A stretch of 64,000 nt of DNA. Source: Delphinapterus leucas. Lineage: Eukaryota > Chordata > Mammalia > Artiodactyla > Monodontidae. Each line of letters starts with the position of its first letter. Position 1 is the stretch's first letter. This document shows, one piece after another, positions 10,129 through 22,908 of the stretch. Under the pieces are notes generated by a model. It ran no database searches. It saw only the letters and a list, made by a program, of their open reading frames with translations, and was not told the origin of the DNA. A program made the translations under genes and the position numbers. The stretch covers positions 4,665,994 to 4,729,993 of the forward strand of contig NW_022098031.1 of NCBI RefSeq assembly GCF_002288925.2, written 5' to 3'.

Positions 10129-11110
10129 CAGGAATTATTTTTCTTCTGACAAACATCTGAATTAGTGTTGTATATTTCAAAGTAGTCGCCTTGAGAGGCT
10201 CCACCCTTTATTACCAATGATCCAAACATTTGGGGATATTTATTCTTGTAACTGGCTTACAAACCACTGTAAAAAAAAATCCACTGCATCCCTTTGCAGT
10301 CATACTCCATAGAATATAGCTTCCACCAGGCACCCCTGTGATTTTCAGGGTTTACCTCTTTAATTGTCACAGCCCTCCATTGTTCTGAGCTGAGAGGACT
10401 AGCTTAGAGCCTCTCAGAGGACACTGGGGCCATCTGTAGAGCTACTGGTGATGATCAGCAATGCCTAGGGACCCGTGGCCTTGACATAGGTAGGTACAGG
10501 AGAAGGTGAAAGAGGAGGGAAGAAAATTAAACATATATATAGAAGAGCCAAACAATAAGAGTAAAAAGAAGGCAAAATAGAAGAGGGGAAGGAATTTTTT
10601 AAAAAAATGAAGTACTTTTGAAAGCAGAGGAACAGTTTATGACTCAGATTCTCCAACCTCTGAATGCAGTGAAGTCTGTTACTCTGGTTTATAGCTGGTT
10701 CCCAGCCACCAGGTGAAAGGGGGTGCAGTAGGGGTGGGAGGAGGAGGTGGAAGGGTGTGAAGAGGGGCTGCCCAGAGACACTAGTTTTGGGTTTTGTTAT
10801 CCATTAAGAAGTTTCTCTCTTGGTGATTAAACTTTGCTCAAAGAAAGTTGGGCTATGAAGCAAGCTACCCAATCTATCAATAAAAAAATCGTGTCCTTTC
10901 TTTTCAAAGTTCTGAAGCCATTATCTGTGGTGTGACAGCTGACTACAATAGAATGAATTATCATATCACAAATGGTGGATTAAGGGATGAATGAGTGAAG
11001 TAAGTAGGTGGACAGGCCTATTATAACTGAGAATACAGTTTGATTAATAGAAGGAAAGGCTGGGGAACAAAAAAGAAAAATCAAAGGGAAAAGACTACTT
11101 TAAAAAAAGA
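10129..11110. other. Unique sequence, nothing recognised
   Basis: Non-coding sequence with a purine-rich tract (about 10495-10610). No recognised repeat or gene. Confidence 0.5.
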
Positions 11111-11112
11111 GA

Positions 11113-11204
11113 TGGGTGTATAACTGATTCACTTTGCTGTACAGCAGAAACTAACACAACATTGTAAAGCAACAATACGTCAATAAAAATTAATTTAAAA
11201 AAAG
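11113..11204 (+). mobile_element. 5'-truncated L1 3' end
   Basis: GTATAACTGATTCACTTTGC, then 'cagcagaaactaacacaacattg' and an A-rich tail, is the terminal part of the same L1 type whose 3' end lies at 43897-43980. Only about 90 bp is kept. Confidence 0.85.
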
Positions 11205-11378
11205 GGAGAGGGAGAAAAATTGATGTAGAGAACTTAAAAAAATAGGTTATAGGTTGTAAACAATATATCAATACATAATGATATAAAAAGGAAAAAAAAT
11301 CTGCACTCCTTTCCTATCCCACCCCACTTCTAAATTTCACTGATGGCATAGGCAAAAATCACTCCTATATGTGGCTGC

Positions 11379-11413
11379 GCACGCACACACACACGTGTGT
11401 GTGTGTGTGTGTA
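11379..11413. repeat. (CA)n-(TG)n palindromic microsatellite
   Basis: An ACACAC run is followed by CGTGTGTG, so the tract can fold on itself and is made only of alternating purine and pyrimidine bases, apart from edge substitutions. Confidence 0.9.
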
Positions 11414-12173
11414 TAAACACAATTTATTTAAATTACCTGAGTTATGTACCTGGTACTGTTTCACACTCTATATTTGCCTCCAGAGTATAAAATAAGTTAG
11501 ATGACTAATGATGGACCCAGAAATTACTACTGAATAATTTTAACCTTTAGCTTTAATAAAAGTCCTTAAAACAAAAACACATAGAGAACCTGTATAAAAT
11601 CTCGTTGGAATTTTTTTCATCTTGTTTTCCCATAACTGACATCCAGAAGCAAGCTGCCTGAGGAATTAATCTGAATGTTTTGTCATCTTGCACATTATTT
11701 GATTTTTTTATAGACAGCTTTTGCTATTGAATCAGGGATAGTGCAGTCCCTAAGAAACTACTAATTACTAAGAGATTACTTATTCTTTATTAACAGATGG
11801 GTTTTATTATTCTACTCAACATCTTAATATAGGAAATTTGTTTTAGTAGACTAGTTTGAAACCAGGGTCGCTTGACAAAAATAGATTTTATAGAAAAGTG
11901 AAAAGCAGTAGTGTACTCTAATGATAATTGAAAAAAATTTATTCTCAGGTGGACGACAACATATGCCAGTGTTTCTTTTATTAATCAGTTGGATATCTTA
12001 GGAACACAAAAGATTGCAAAAGGCTCATGCATACATTAAAATGTTTATCACTGGCTTTCATTTCATAAAATGAAATTCTTACTAAAACTCTTCATAGAAT
12101 ATAAAATATAAAATTTTAATACATTTGTTATCACTCTGGTGCCTTGGTACTTAGTTTTGTTATGATGATCTAA
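11414..12173. other. AT-rich unique sequence
   Basis: No gene or named repeat recognised. Confidence 0.45.
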
Positions 12174-12345
12174 AGTAGTTCACAACCTTGACTGCACATT
12201 AGAATTATCTCGGGAATTAAAAAAAAAATCCTGCTGCCCTAGGCAGCAGCTCAGACCAATAAATCAGAATCTCTTGGTGGAACATGGTATTTTTTTAAAA
12301 AACATCCCAGGTGACTCCAATGTTCCATCAAAGTTTTGATCCACC
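12174..12345 (+). mobile_element. MER5A-like hAT-Charlie element
   Basis: 'cttgactgcacattagaattatc', 'aataaatcagaatctcttgg' and 'cccaggtgactccaatgt' are in the order of the remembered MER5A consensus. The end is worn (TTTTGATCCACC). Confidence 0.78.
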
Positions 12346-13779
12346 AATTTAAGTAGTCCTTGATCAAGCCTCACTTCAATCATCACCTCTGTTAGAATCA
12401 TTCCCTCCTCTGCACTAAAAGGAGAGCACACAGCAAATTGTATGTTTGGAAGTCAGGTCTGTGTTTCATTGTTTTTTAACCTTCAGTACCTGATAGGTGC
12501 TCAATAATGCAATGAACTGAATGAACGCGCATATCTCTAGCCATGTTGGGCCATGGAGGAAGGTTGCCAAAATTTTCAAGATAACAGATTCTGCCAGAGC
12601 ATATAGAGAGATGACGTGACTCATTTAGTTACATTAACACAGCTCTGAGTCACCTGGCACTTAACCAGTCAAACGTTTCAGAACCTGATATTTCAGGTCC
12701 TTATCCAGTAGGCATTTTTATCCTGGGAGCCGGGACTGAGGATACAGCTGACTGAATCAGCACAGGGTTTCTCTTCGGAAGCCGAAGCTTCTCCCCACTT
12801 ATGTAACCATAAGTATAAGCATGACCCATGAAATGTGACCCAAACATTATTTTCATCTCCCTCCGACACTTTAAACTCAGTTCAGTGGGGAAAATCTTAA
12901 TCTTGTCCGTCGATAGTCTTGCATCACTGAGTGGTATTTACTTGGAGTTATAAAAGTCTCATTTTAGAAACAATATATTCAGTCTCACATAATAATCAAA
13001 AATCAACCTGAAGTTGGGGCTAAACCATCACCCTGTCTCCAGGCCCGGCCTGCTTCTCAAGCCTGTGGTTGGGAGGAGTTTGTGGTCCTTCTGTTCTCTC
13101 CTTTCTCTCAGCTCCCCTGTGCTACCTGTGATTTCTCTCTTGTTGGAGTCAACGTAGGGAGAGTGAGGAAAAAGAAGGGAAAATGATGTTACCACTTGGC
13201 TGAACCTGGAATTGGTGAAAGCTGGAAATTCCTGGATGGGGCTGGCAGGTGGTTGCAATAAATTCTCTTCTTGTAGGGACTTTTTGGGTTCTTCAGAGAT
13301 TTCTTGTTGAGTTCCTTGCTCTTGCAGTTCCCTGGACCTGTAGTGATTGATCTCTGTTCTTTGTGGCCATCTGTGATGCCTTCTTCACCCAGAGGTTCAC
13401 CTCTGAAAGAAGAGCCTCTTTTAGCTGAGGTCTCTGTGCCCCTTCAGGCAGCCCTTTTAGGTTGAGAGGACCCCACACTGCCCCTCTCTTTGGCCCACGC
13501 TGGTCCATCCTGCACTCAGACATTCCTTCCCTCCCCTTCACCCGGGGTCAGGCTGTCTCTGCAGAGCATCACCCGCCCACCTGGCTCCATCGTGGGGGTA
13601 GCTGCCTTTGGAATTCCAAGGTGGGAGTCAGCCACCATTCACAGGCCACTTTATCTTTCTCAGGCCTGAGGGAGGGAGCCATCCTCTTTGTCCCTTAATT
13701 GTAGGGAGCACTTGAGAGGCACTCGATGCAATTGCCTTCAAGTCTCCATCTTCAAGATCAAAGAGGTGCACCTCCACTG
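12346..13779. other. Mostly unique sequence
   Basis: A possible L2 end around 12480-12530 ('gataggtgctcaataatgc') is weak. Open frames at 13028-13698 on both strands have no recognisable domain. No gene called. Confidence 0.45.
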
Positions 13780-14115
13780 TCTTCAGTCAGCCTCCCTGGA
13801 AGCAGAGCCCGAAATGGGGACTCTTGTTCAAGTGATTTTTTGAGGAGCTGTTCTCATTAGAAGAGGAGTGAGGAGAACAGGGTAAAGCTGAGGGAGAGAG
13901 GGAAACCAGTCGAGAAAGTGATCCCAGCTAGAGACTAGCTTCAATCTGATCCCAGAGGGAAAACCCTGAAGACAGAGTGCATGGCAAAGACAGTCCCACC
14001 TGGAGGCAAGGAGTTCAGTCTATATCCTCCTGCTGGTTGGGCTGAGGTTTGCTGGGGTGATCTGGGTGGGGGTGTGTAGCCTACAGGTCCTGGCTGGCCG
14101 AGAACAATTCTCCAG
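13780..14115. other. Possible old repeat, unassigned
   Basis: 'ctccctggaagcagagcccgaaa' followed by 'gggactcttgttcaagtga' recalls a dispersed mammalian repeat start, but I could not place it in a family. Confidence 0.3.
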
Positions 14116-15049
14116 AGAAGTGGGCAGCTGAATGTGGTTATGGGTGGGGAAGGGGGTTGTCCAGTTTTTCAAGGTGATCTGGAGGGGCGTTAACAATATC
14201 CACTATACCCACCCACTCCCTCCCTCCAAAGATACTTTTTCTCCTCAGTCTCATCTTGATCTCTTGGAGCAGTTCAAGGACTATGGAACAGATTCTTGGA
14301 GACGTTTCCTTTTAATTGTACTAATTGGAATGGGGAATGTCATCTCACTTTGGTATCTGACATCTTTCATCTCGCCCCCTCAGCTGAAACAGAGGCAAGA
14401 AATGTTCCATTCTAACATCCTCTTGCTTTGGGGAGCGTTCAGGTGTTTCTTTTACACCAGTGACCACCGAGCCTAATGACTAAACCCACAGGACAGGGTC
14501 CAGAAAGGCAAGTGAACTCAAAACCATGTCTAGTGGCTTCCCTGGCAGCTCTGACGGACCTGTGCTCTTCATACTCTTTCCTCAACAGACCCCACTTGAG
14601 ATACTGTCCATGAAATTGAACACGGTCAACTGGAACAAACCCATGACTTTCTTATAAAAAAGCAAGTGCATTAAGTAAACTGAATTAACAAGCCACAGAG
14701 AATGACTTTTCGAGTATCCGTGACCAAGCCGGGGCTAGAACAGCTGTTTGGAAATCTTACATTCAGGATTCAGCGTTCAGGAGCTGCAGGAGAGCAGAGA
14801 GAAGAGGCAGTGACCTGGTATGGCAGTGCATCACTGATGTCCCGAAGAAGCCCGGGAGGAGGGAGCCTTCACTGCAGAGAAGCCGCAGAAGGGCTAGAGT
14901 TAATCAGGGGTGAAGAGGAACCCAGAGAGCTGACAGTCAGCTGGTTTCCCATGCCCTTTTCCTCCTTTTCCTCCCCTGTTATATAATTTCCTGATTCCTA
15001 CTGAAAAGACAGGAAATAGTCTGTGACCCATTCCTGTCCAGAGTTCTCT
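14116..15049. other. Unique sequence, nothing recognised
   Basis: A 114-codon open frame (14132-14476) and a 94-codon open frame (14702-14986) were read and show no known domain. Confidence 0.45.
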
Positions 15050-15215
15050 CTTCACTGATTCAGCAGGATGTAGGAGCTGGAAGGCACCCTAGGCTTTATC
15101 TAGAAAAGCTTCCTTCTCTCACAAATAAGGAACTGTGGCACAGAGAGGTTACTATGAAGTGCTTGTGGGCTGGTGACTCACAGGACAAACCTGACCTCCA
15201 CAGCCTTAGTTAGAA
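15050..15215 (-). repeat. Weak MIR-like fragment
   Basis: 'aaataaggaactgtggcacagagaggtta' resembles the reverse complement of the MIR core (gaggaaactgaggcacagagaggtta). Flanks are too diverged for firm borders. Confidence 0.4.
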
Positions 15216-15248
15216 TATGAATTTGTTGTAAAGATTGAAAAACCAGGA

Positions 15249-15326
<78 letters not shown>

Positions 15327-15328
15327 AT
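15249..15328. repeat. Compound (TC)n-(AC)n microsatellite
   Basis: A TC run of about 30 bp passes directly into an AC run of about 36 bp ending in ACGCACACGCAC. Likely to vary in length between individuals. Confidence 0.95.
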
Positions 15329-16744
15329 CTTTTGGAAAACTGGAGACCCGGCCACAAGAGGCTTTTAGTCTAGCATGCCAGTAACCCCCCCAGTGGTTAT
15401 TATAGTTTTCATACAGTCTAGTGTGCTGTGTCCCATACCCAGCCAGTTTGATCTATCTTGCCCACCTGGTCCCTACAGGTAACTGAGTTTGTGGCTTCTC
15501 AGTGATGGTGTTTATCCAGAGTCACATAGCTAGTGACAGACTTGGGTAGGGGATCATGTCAAAACTGAAACTTAGTAGGCACTGGCAAGAAAAGCATAGA
15601 GGGGCCAGGACCTACAACCCCACCCCCTGCCGCCCCCAGCCCCCACCCCTGGTCCAGAAATGGTGTTGGATGTTGAGCCAAATTGGAAGGAGAGTTCAGC
15701 CAGGATGGAAAAACCAGCTCCGGGAGTGTGAGGAAAGCATAGGTGGTGGTGACCGTCCACACCACTCAGCGAGACCTGGGGGTTCAGGAAATTGAAGAGA
15801 GCACAATGACACAGGCTTGTGGCAAACCACTGGTTGGCATTGGGAACATTCTGGCAGTGGATTAGCAAGGCCCCAGCCACAGGGCTGGCAGTCAGGAGTA
15901 GGATCCCAGTCCCAGTTTGGAGGAATGGTCAGAACAAGGCAGAACTCAGTCTTTAAAGAAGAGCTATAATATCAGGAGAGAGCTAAGGGTGAGAGGATAA
16001 TCCTGGGACTCAGTTATGCGGCTAGAACTGGGATGGGAAGTCAGAGCCGACCTTGGAGGTGGCTGACTTTTCGCAGAGCCACGTGGGCTCTATGGGTTGA
16101 TCCTTGCTGTGGTCCTAGAGCCTGGGGTGGGGGCTGAAGGGGTCAGTTAGCTGAGAGCTCAGCGTGGAAAAAAGAGTGTCTTAGGATTGGGCAACCAAGC
16201 CACGGACACATTCCTGATCAGACTCCTTGACCTGGCCCCTGACCCACTATTTCTCATTCACCTGCAAACCCAACCCTCACATAATTAAAAGACTGACTTT
16301 GCCCTCAGTCTTCACCACATCTCTTCTCATATTTATAGATACCAACTGGAACAAAACAAAGAGAGAATTCTGAGAATTCTTCAGCTTGGCAGCAGGTGGA
16401 AAAATGAGCCCACGACGCTGTCAGGTATCATGTGAAGCAACAATGGTGCTTGTCAGCTGTTACTTTCAGTGGCCATTAAGTTTGATGAAATAACCCAGTT
16501 GTACAAAAATGGGAAAAAATAAGTGACAGCTATGGAGACAGATGGTGAAAGACTTTTTTCTGCACCTACAGATAAAAAGTCTACTGAAATACCTCTAAAG
16601 GTGACCTTCTTAGACAATTGTGCCTCACCGTGAAGTGACTCTAGTTTCTAGGGCATGTTTCTTTTTGTTAAATTGTGGAAAAGATAAATCATTTAATCTG
16701 GGCAAAAAATAAACACCAATAAGGTCAGCCAGGCTGAACACATA
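15329..16744. other. Unique sequence, nothing recognised
   Basis: Moderately GC-rich non-coding DNA. Open frames on both strands at 15556-15880 overlap each other and show low-complexity Pro/Gly-rich translations. No gene called. Confidence 0.45.
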
Positions 16745-16965
16745 ATCATTACCAATATTTTCTGGGTCCCTGCTCAGGGCCAGGCGCCATGCTAGCTACT
16801 TTATGTCTCATTTAATTCTCACAACAATCCTAAGAGCTAAGCATCTATTATTATCTCTGTTTGCATATGCGGCTTAGAAAAGTGAAGTATTTAGGTTACT
16901 CAAGTGTACACCCCAGGTGAGAAGTAGAGTCTGATTCAGGGCAGCTCAGCCTGTCCCCAGAGGCA
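16745..16965 (-). repeat. MIR SINE
   Basis: 'cagggccaggcgccatgctagctact', 'tcatttaattctcacaacaatcct' and 'ttattatctctgtttgcat' follow the reverse complement of the MIR 3' half in order. Confidence 0.75.
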
Positions 16966-18417
16966 AAGCGTGGAAGTCCTCTCCAGTGGCGCCAGCCCCG
17001 ATGTGTCAGTGTGCTAGTTGACTGCCCAGTATCCATTACCCTGTCCTCCTTAGCAAGAGAATCCCACATGTATTCAGGGTGGCAATACTAAAGAACTCCC
17101 ATCTACCAGTGTAGTTGATACCTTGCTTTGATGGCCCCAATTAATGACTTCCCATGTGCCCATGCCCTTTGCAGTGAGACTTGTAATAATAATCTTGAGG
17201 TTACCCAACCTCTCCTCCTCTCTTGGCCCAGCCTGGTCCCCACTCCCCTCTGTCCCCTCTAGGAAGGTCCTGGCCACCCCTAACCTTTCCCCACTGGCTT
17301 CACAGCCCTCTCTCTGGGACTGTTGCAGGACCAGAAACACAGAGTACAGCTCCTCCAGGAGCCTTAATTATCTGTCTCAGCCCCCGGGGCTTACCTGTAC
17401 TTCGAGAATCTCACAAGGAAGCCCAGGAGCACCGCCTGGGCTAAGGAGCTCTTATCTCGGAGGGGTTTAAGTGCTGTTTGCAATAATTTTATATCTTATT
17501 TATTTAGTGGAGTAAATATTTTATACCGTATGTGAGCAATCAGAGCACAATGTTAATTCTATTAGCATAGCATAGCTAACATTTAGTCAGTGGTTACTCT
17601 GTGTTAGGTACTGTTCTAGGCCCTTTACATGGATTCTGGCGTTTATTTGGTGATTCAGTTATTTGCTTATTAATAAATTGGTTACATAGATTTAGAATAT
17701 ATTGTAAACCACATTTCATATATATGCACATATATAAAAGTACATATTATATAAAGCTGAAGTTCCCAACTTATCCGTTAAAGTACTATTTAATCTATAA
17801 ATGAAACCAACGTGCTAGTTTCAGTTTGAGTTCCTGCGAGCAGAGAATCATTTGATAATGCAAGAGTAAGGGCCAGAGGATACTTTTACTCCAGGCACTT
17901 TTGAAATAGATGAACTGGGGGTCTTTGCCAGCCTCGCTGCCCCTCTCTGTGTCTCAATGTTCTCCTCTGGTACCCGCCTCCCTACCACGCCCAGTGTCTT
18001 CCTGTGGCCCTCACCGGGCACTCCTCCCGTGTGCCTCACGATTCAGACCCCACCTTCAATCAAAATTTGCCTTGCTCGTTGTAGAAAGTTCAGATATCTC
18101 TTCAGAGGAGTCTGACCTCAAATTAGGAACTTGTCAAGAGAAGCTGAAAAGTCTAAGCAGTTGGGAGTGAGGGGGACACGTAATTCTGAGATGGACATAG
18201 CATCCTACAGAGACGGCCACCTCAGGGGTCGGCTTCTCCCGCCTCCCCCTCGGTCTCCCTGCAACCACAGCTCTTCCCTGTCTACTTCTGAGTCCAGAGA
18301 GTCCCTAAATCCCGCACTTTTTAAAGGAACAGTTCCTATGATAGCATCAGTGGAAACTTTGGAGGTAGGAAGCTGTGATGCTTCTTCATATTTACTCGTC
18401 TGATATGTAGTAGAACA
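16966..18417. other. Mostly unique sequence with a short MIR/L2-like piece
   Basis: A piece at about 17575-17650 ('gtgttaggtactgttctaggccctttacatgg') resembles the reverse MIR or L2 end. The rest, including open frames at 17144-17470 and 17910-18403, shows no recognised feature. Confidence 0.45.
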
Positions 18418-18610
18418 GCATGAAAAGCCTTACATATTCGTAAGCTTTGACCCAGCAGTTCGACATTTAGGAGTTTGTCTTTAAGCAATAAGTGAATAAG
18501 CACATAAGAATTTTTGCCAAAGCGCTTTTTAAAATATGGAAAATAGGCAACAACCTAATTTAAACAAGTAGATTTGAAATAAACAATCATAACATAGTGA
18601 CTTTAAAAAC
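18418..18610 (+). repeat. Old L1M-type LINE fragment
   Basis: 'tgacccagcagttcgacatttagga' and 'gcaacaacctaatttaaac' follow the pattern of old L1 3' sequence (cccagcaattccac...ggaaacaacctaaatgtcc). Highly diverged. Confidence 0.55.
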
Positions 18611-18779
18611 AAAGAAACCGAATTTGCCTGCTTCAATTCTGACATTCTCTGTGACCACTCTGAGGTTTTTATTTGTATTTAAATTTTAAATAGTGGTAAA
18701 GAGTACAAAATGCAAGATGTGATATTTTTGTTTAGCAAGTGCAAATTTTAATTCATGTGTGAAATAGTTCACTGATTTT

Positions 18780-18850
18780 TTTAGCACTCTCCTTAATTTT
18801 TTTTCAAAACAAACTTTTTATTGAAGTATAGTTGATGTACACTGTTGTGT
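18780..18850 (-). mobile_element. Very short L1 3' tail, reverse
   Basis: TTTTTATTGAAGTATAGTTG and the following bases are the reverse complement of the L1 3' end. An imperfect duplication, AATAGTTCACTGATTTT and AATAGTTTACTGATTTT, lies at 18763-18779 and 18851-18867. Confidence 0.75.
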
Positions 18851-18867
18851 AATAGTTTACTGATTTT

Positions 18868-19504
18868 AAAGTAGTATTTTTAAAACTGGTATTTATTCTT
18901 TAAAAAAAAACTATAGTTTATTTTAAACCTAAAAAAAGAAAATAAGAATTCACATTTCTGATTATTACATGACTATTACTAAAACTAATGTTGTCTTCTA
19001 CACCAGGAGGGTGTTAAAAACTGATCTGCTCCAGGTATCAAGTACCCTAGGTGTGCCATTGCTTGGGGGGAAAACTTACTAAGAAGCTACGTGTTGCTAA
19101 GGTTTCTCTGAGACTTGTGAAAATTGTTGGTGGGAAAGCAATTTGTCATTGCATGTTTTAGCTCTTCGAGAAAAGAATGCCAGGGCACATGGACATGCAG
19201 TGATAATCTCCTCCCCCCACTTGGACAGTTTGTCACCAATAGCAAGCCACGGCATCCATCTACCATCATGGAAGGCAGCAGAATTCAATAGCAATTCTCA
19301 AAACTTTCAGAAGTAACCAGTACTTCAGAAGCTAAGCTGTTAATTTAAGGATAGCAAAAGCATTGAGGGAGACATCTAACATCTACCTTATTGATGAGCA
19401 GATAGGACTCCAAGCAAACTATTGAGGTGACAATATGACTTCCTGGAAGAAGCACAGATTTTGCAGAAGACATGGACTTTAGTTGTGGCCCTACGAAAAT
19501 GATT
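18868..19504. other. Unique AT-rich sequence, nothing recognised
   Basis: No repeat or gene recognised. Short reverse-strand open frames at 19087-19294 show no domain. Confidence 0.45.
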
Positions 19505-19640
19505 CCTATTAATTCATTCAAAATATTTAGTGATTGTCCACTGCATAGGTGCTGGGAATATAATGATACACAAGACAGGTATAGTCCCTGCCCCAAAGGA
19601 AGGGAACTCCCACCCACCAAAAAAAACAGCAAACAGACAA
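19505..19640 (-). repeat. L2 LINE 3' end, reverse
   Basis: 'ttcattcaaaatatttagtgattg', 'gcataggtgctgggaatata' and 'tagtccctgcccc' are in the order of the reverse complement of the L2 3' end. Confidence 0.7.
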
Positions 19641-19684
19641 ATGGATGAAATACTTTTTTGTTGTTTTAAGTGCCTGAAGGAAAC

Positions 19685-20228
19685 AAACAAATGGCTTCCC
19701 ATTACTCCTAGATAAACACCAAAATTCTTTATAAGGTCCCCACCATTCTCTCCTACCACATCTAACACTTCTCCCTTGCTAGATCTATCTGTTCCAGCCT
19801 TCTTTTAGTTCCTCGGATGAATTAAAGCCTTCTTGTTTTAGGTCCTTGACATATATTGGCCACCTCCACCCCTACTTTGCTTCAGTTAATTCCTAATATA
19901 TCCTTTGGATCTCAGGACAAATATGTTGGCAGAAAAAACTTTCCCGATGTCCATCTACCCCCATCTCCACTCTACGTCCCCCATTCCCATTATACATACA
20001 ATCAGTGGCCAGTTCATATATCCCCAGAGCACCCTGGGCTTTTTCTTCATAACTCTGTAATTATCAATTGGCCTGTATAGTCATTTGTTTAATATATGTG
20101 TTCTCTCCCACCACCATCTCCCGTCATAGACCGTGAGCATCATAGAGGCAAAATTCTTCTCTGTTTGACTCACACCACTGAATTTCCAGTTTGGCACAAT
20201 AAATATTTGGGGAATGAATGAATGGAGG
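19685..20228 (+). repeat. L2 LINE 3' part, forward
   Basis: 'aaatggcttcccattactcc', 'cataaggtcc'-type text, 'gaccgtgagcatcatagagg' and the end AATAAATATTTGGGGAATGAATGAATGG follow the L2 3' end order. About 540 bp kept. Confidence 0.75.
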
Positions 20229-22004
20229 TAGGCATGGATGAATACGTAACCAAACTAAAAAAACCTGCCACCAGGGATGGACCTCAAGAGAGTTCTTTCA
20301 CGAGGAAAGCCTGGCTGTCCAAAGAGCTTCCTCATTCCTACTTTCCCTTGAGTGGCCCAGCTGGTCAGGTGGTTGTTGTTTTGAGTTGTGTTGTTATGAG
20401 TTCCCTTTTTTCTTACTTTCTTCTACTTCTTAAATTACACTTACCTTAATTATTTTTTCTTTTTATCATTTGGATTTAGCTCCAGCTTAATCTTATAGCT
20501 TTTCCATTTCAAAGCTTTCATCTCTTATTTCACTAGCCCTCTGTCTTTTCAAAAATTATAAATATCTATTTTATTCTATTTTTATTAATTCCTAATCTTA
20601 ATTTAGAATATTTTGCTCTATTCTTAACTCCTTTTTGTCTTCCTGCTTTCAGTTTTTCCTATATCCCATTTTAAAATAGGTGTCATTCTCTCATACTTTA
20701 TCATTAATTTGTTAATTTGCTTATTTTTCATTTAGTTGACAGACCATCTAATCTATCTCTTATATGGAGTTTTACCACATTTGCCCTCAACTCCCTCCTC
20801 CTCTCCATCCATCTTCTTTACCCCACTGCTCCCCTCATGCCCATTTTCCCACTCCTACTTTCCACTTGCAGTGACCAGAAAGCTGAAAGTCAGAGGACTA
20901 TAAAGAGTGGAGAGAGTTGCTTTTTTCAACGTGAAAGGATGAAAGCTATCTTTTCCCCTCCAGTTTTCCCTGCATCAGCCTCTTAAGGCTCCTTCATCAA
21001 ATTATTCCTCAGACATGTTAAGGATGATTCTTCAGAGAACCTCACTGCAGAAGATTTGGTGAATTCAGTCAGTTCTCCTCAGGGGAGCAAGCCCCATTCT
21101 GTAATTATATTTGATTTGCTTGTTAATATCCCTCACCATCTAGTCCTCAGATGAGGAACTGGGGGAAACTATGCCAGCTTCTTGCTCAGGAGGAGATCCT
21201 TGAAGGGATTCTCCGGTCCTGATCCTGGTAACGTGCTGACAAACCTCTCAATAAATACTTACGGGATGTTCCCAATGAATCTGCGGCCAGTGTCTTCGCA
21301 CCACTTTAAACCAGCTGCAGTCTTCCGAGGATGTTTCCCTTCCCTTCTTGGCAGTTTTGAGAGGAAGATTCTTCTGGCTGTAACTAGCCTCAACCATATT
21401 CCTTGTCCTGAGGCCTAGTAGAAACTGAAAGGTGTGGGCTGACGGCAGTTTCACAGAGTCTTAAAAAGAGGAGCACTCAGCCCCTTGCCTCAGGGTTAGT
21501 TTACATTTTAAATCCTACACTTGATAATTGAGGCCGCTTCAGAAGAGTGGATTTCTGGGAGATAACAGAGAACTCTCTTACTATCTGCTCATAGGACACA
21601 GGCCTCTCCAGGATTTTAAGGAAATTCTGATGCCAGGGATTTAGACTGTGTTAGTAGGACCTTTTGCCCAAGTTTCCAGAGGAGAGTTGGATGGCACGCT
21701 GGGAGACCGGGACCCCAGACCAGAACATCAAATCCCACCTTCCCTCCTCTTGTGCTGAGTTCCTTTGTAGGCTTCTATGGACCTGGGCTCTTTTTCTCAA
21801 GGAGATCTGCTCCACTCCATAATAGCTGGATAGATTTAAACCGTTCCCATCCAGTTTCAGGGAAAGAACCACTCTTATGGTGTAGACCCTCAGGCTCTCA
21901 CTGTCTTGTCACTCTTAAGAACCTTCCTTTGAACACATTCCTTCGACCAGCTCACCAGCAGGCCCCATTCCAGCACCGGCGATCAGAACTGCAGATTCAC
22001 CTTA
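20229..22004. other. Unique sequence, pyrimidine- and AT-rich in part
   Basis: 20440-20740 is strongly T-rich. I could not assign it to a named repeat. The remaining open frames (20717-20986, 21182-21454, 21651-22048) show no recognised domain. Confidence 0.4.
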
Positions 22005-22155
22005 GTTTCCTGAACTGTAAAATGAGGATAATAAGATCTACCTCTTAGGGTTCTCCTGAGGACTACACGATACATTTACATAAAGCAGTGGATGTGTATA
22101 TATACCAGTGTCTGGCAGATATGAGAGGTGGTTAATAAAAGTTAGCTATTTTTAT
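22005..22155 (+). repeat. MIR SINE, 3' half
   Basis: 'gtttcctgaactgtaaaatgagg', 'taataagatctacctcttagggtt' and 'gtgtctggcagatatgagaggtgg' are in MIR order. Confidence 0.75.
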
Positions 22156-22299
22156 TGGATTCATCTTCATTTTTCCTGTTAGAAATAGATCTGATTCATC
22201 GGATCCATAGAACTATAATTTCTGGCACAGGAAGGTGTATTCAACACACACAGATCTAGAATCTTCCCAGGAGTCCAAAGCCCTCTCTCAACTTAAAAT

Positions 22300-22345
22300 A
22301 ATTTGGGGGGGGGGTAATCCTGAATTTTTTTTTTTTAATAATTGA
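22300..22345. repeat. G- and T-homopolymer runs
   Basis: A run of ten G (about 22304-22313) is followed by a run of T (about 22326-22337). The stretch is simple low-complexity sequence. Confidence 0.8.
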
Positions 22346-22649
22346 ATTTTATTCTCAGTTTGAACAAATGGGAATTATCCTTTACTTCCCACTGCTTAAG
22401 CCTAGGCTGGTATGGTGGTATCCTCTGGCTCTGAGACAGTCCCAAATGTTATGGTAGGACTTGGGTCATGAACATAAGGGCCCTAGAGCACGTTCCATGA
22501 GATAAATGAGTTACTCCCTGTATCTTGAGCACATTTATGTATGCAAAATAGCCCACTATCTGATTCACCCCGGTGGATACCCTCAGTTTCTTCCTCAGCC
22601 TAAAATCAGATTGGTCATTACATACACACACAAAAAAGTACATATTGGG

Positions 22650-22908
22650 TTATTACGTTTATGTTAAATTCCCAAACAGGCAAAAGTACGATCTAATGTT
22701 AGAAGTATGCATAATGATTACCTTTGGGGGTAGGGTAATAACTAGAAGGGGACCCCAGAGGGGCTTCTAGGGCATTGGTAAAATACTGTTTTTTGATCCA
22801 GGTGCTGCTTACATGGGTACCTTCATTTTATAAAGACTCATCAAGCTGTACACTTGATTTGTGTATGAACTTTTCTATACGAATGGTATACTGTAATACT
22901 TTACTAAG
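22650..22908 (+). repeat. Old L1 3' UTR fragment
   Basis: 'aatgattacctttgggggtaggg', 'tacatgggtacc', 'catcaagctgtacacttga' and 'gtatactgtaatactttact' follow the order of an L1M-type 3' UTR. No coding part remains. Confidence 0.65.

Noticed and set aside
13400..13680. Moderately GC-rich stretch as a possible CpG island or promoter
   Set aside because: CpG dinucleotides are few and there is no recognisable first exon or core promoter motif.
20440..20740. T-rich stretch as a possible L1 or polypyrimidine feature
   Set aside because: I could not align it by eye with any known repeat or with a splice acceptor next to an open exon.
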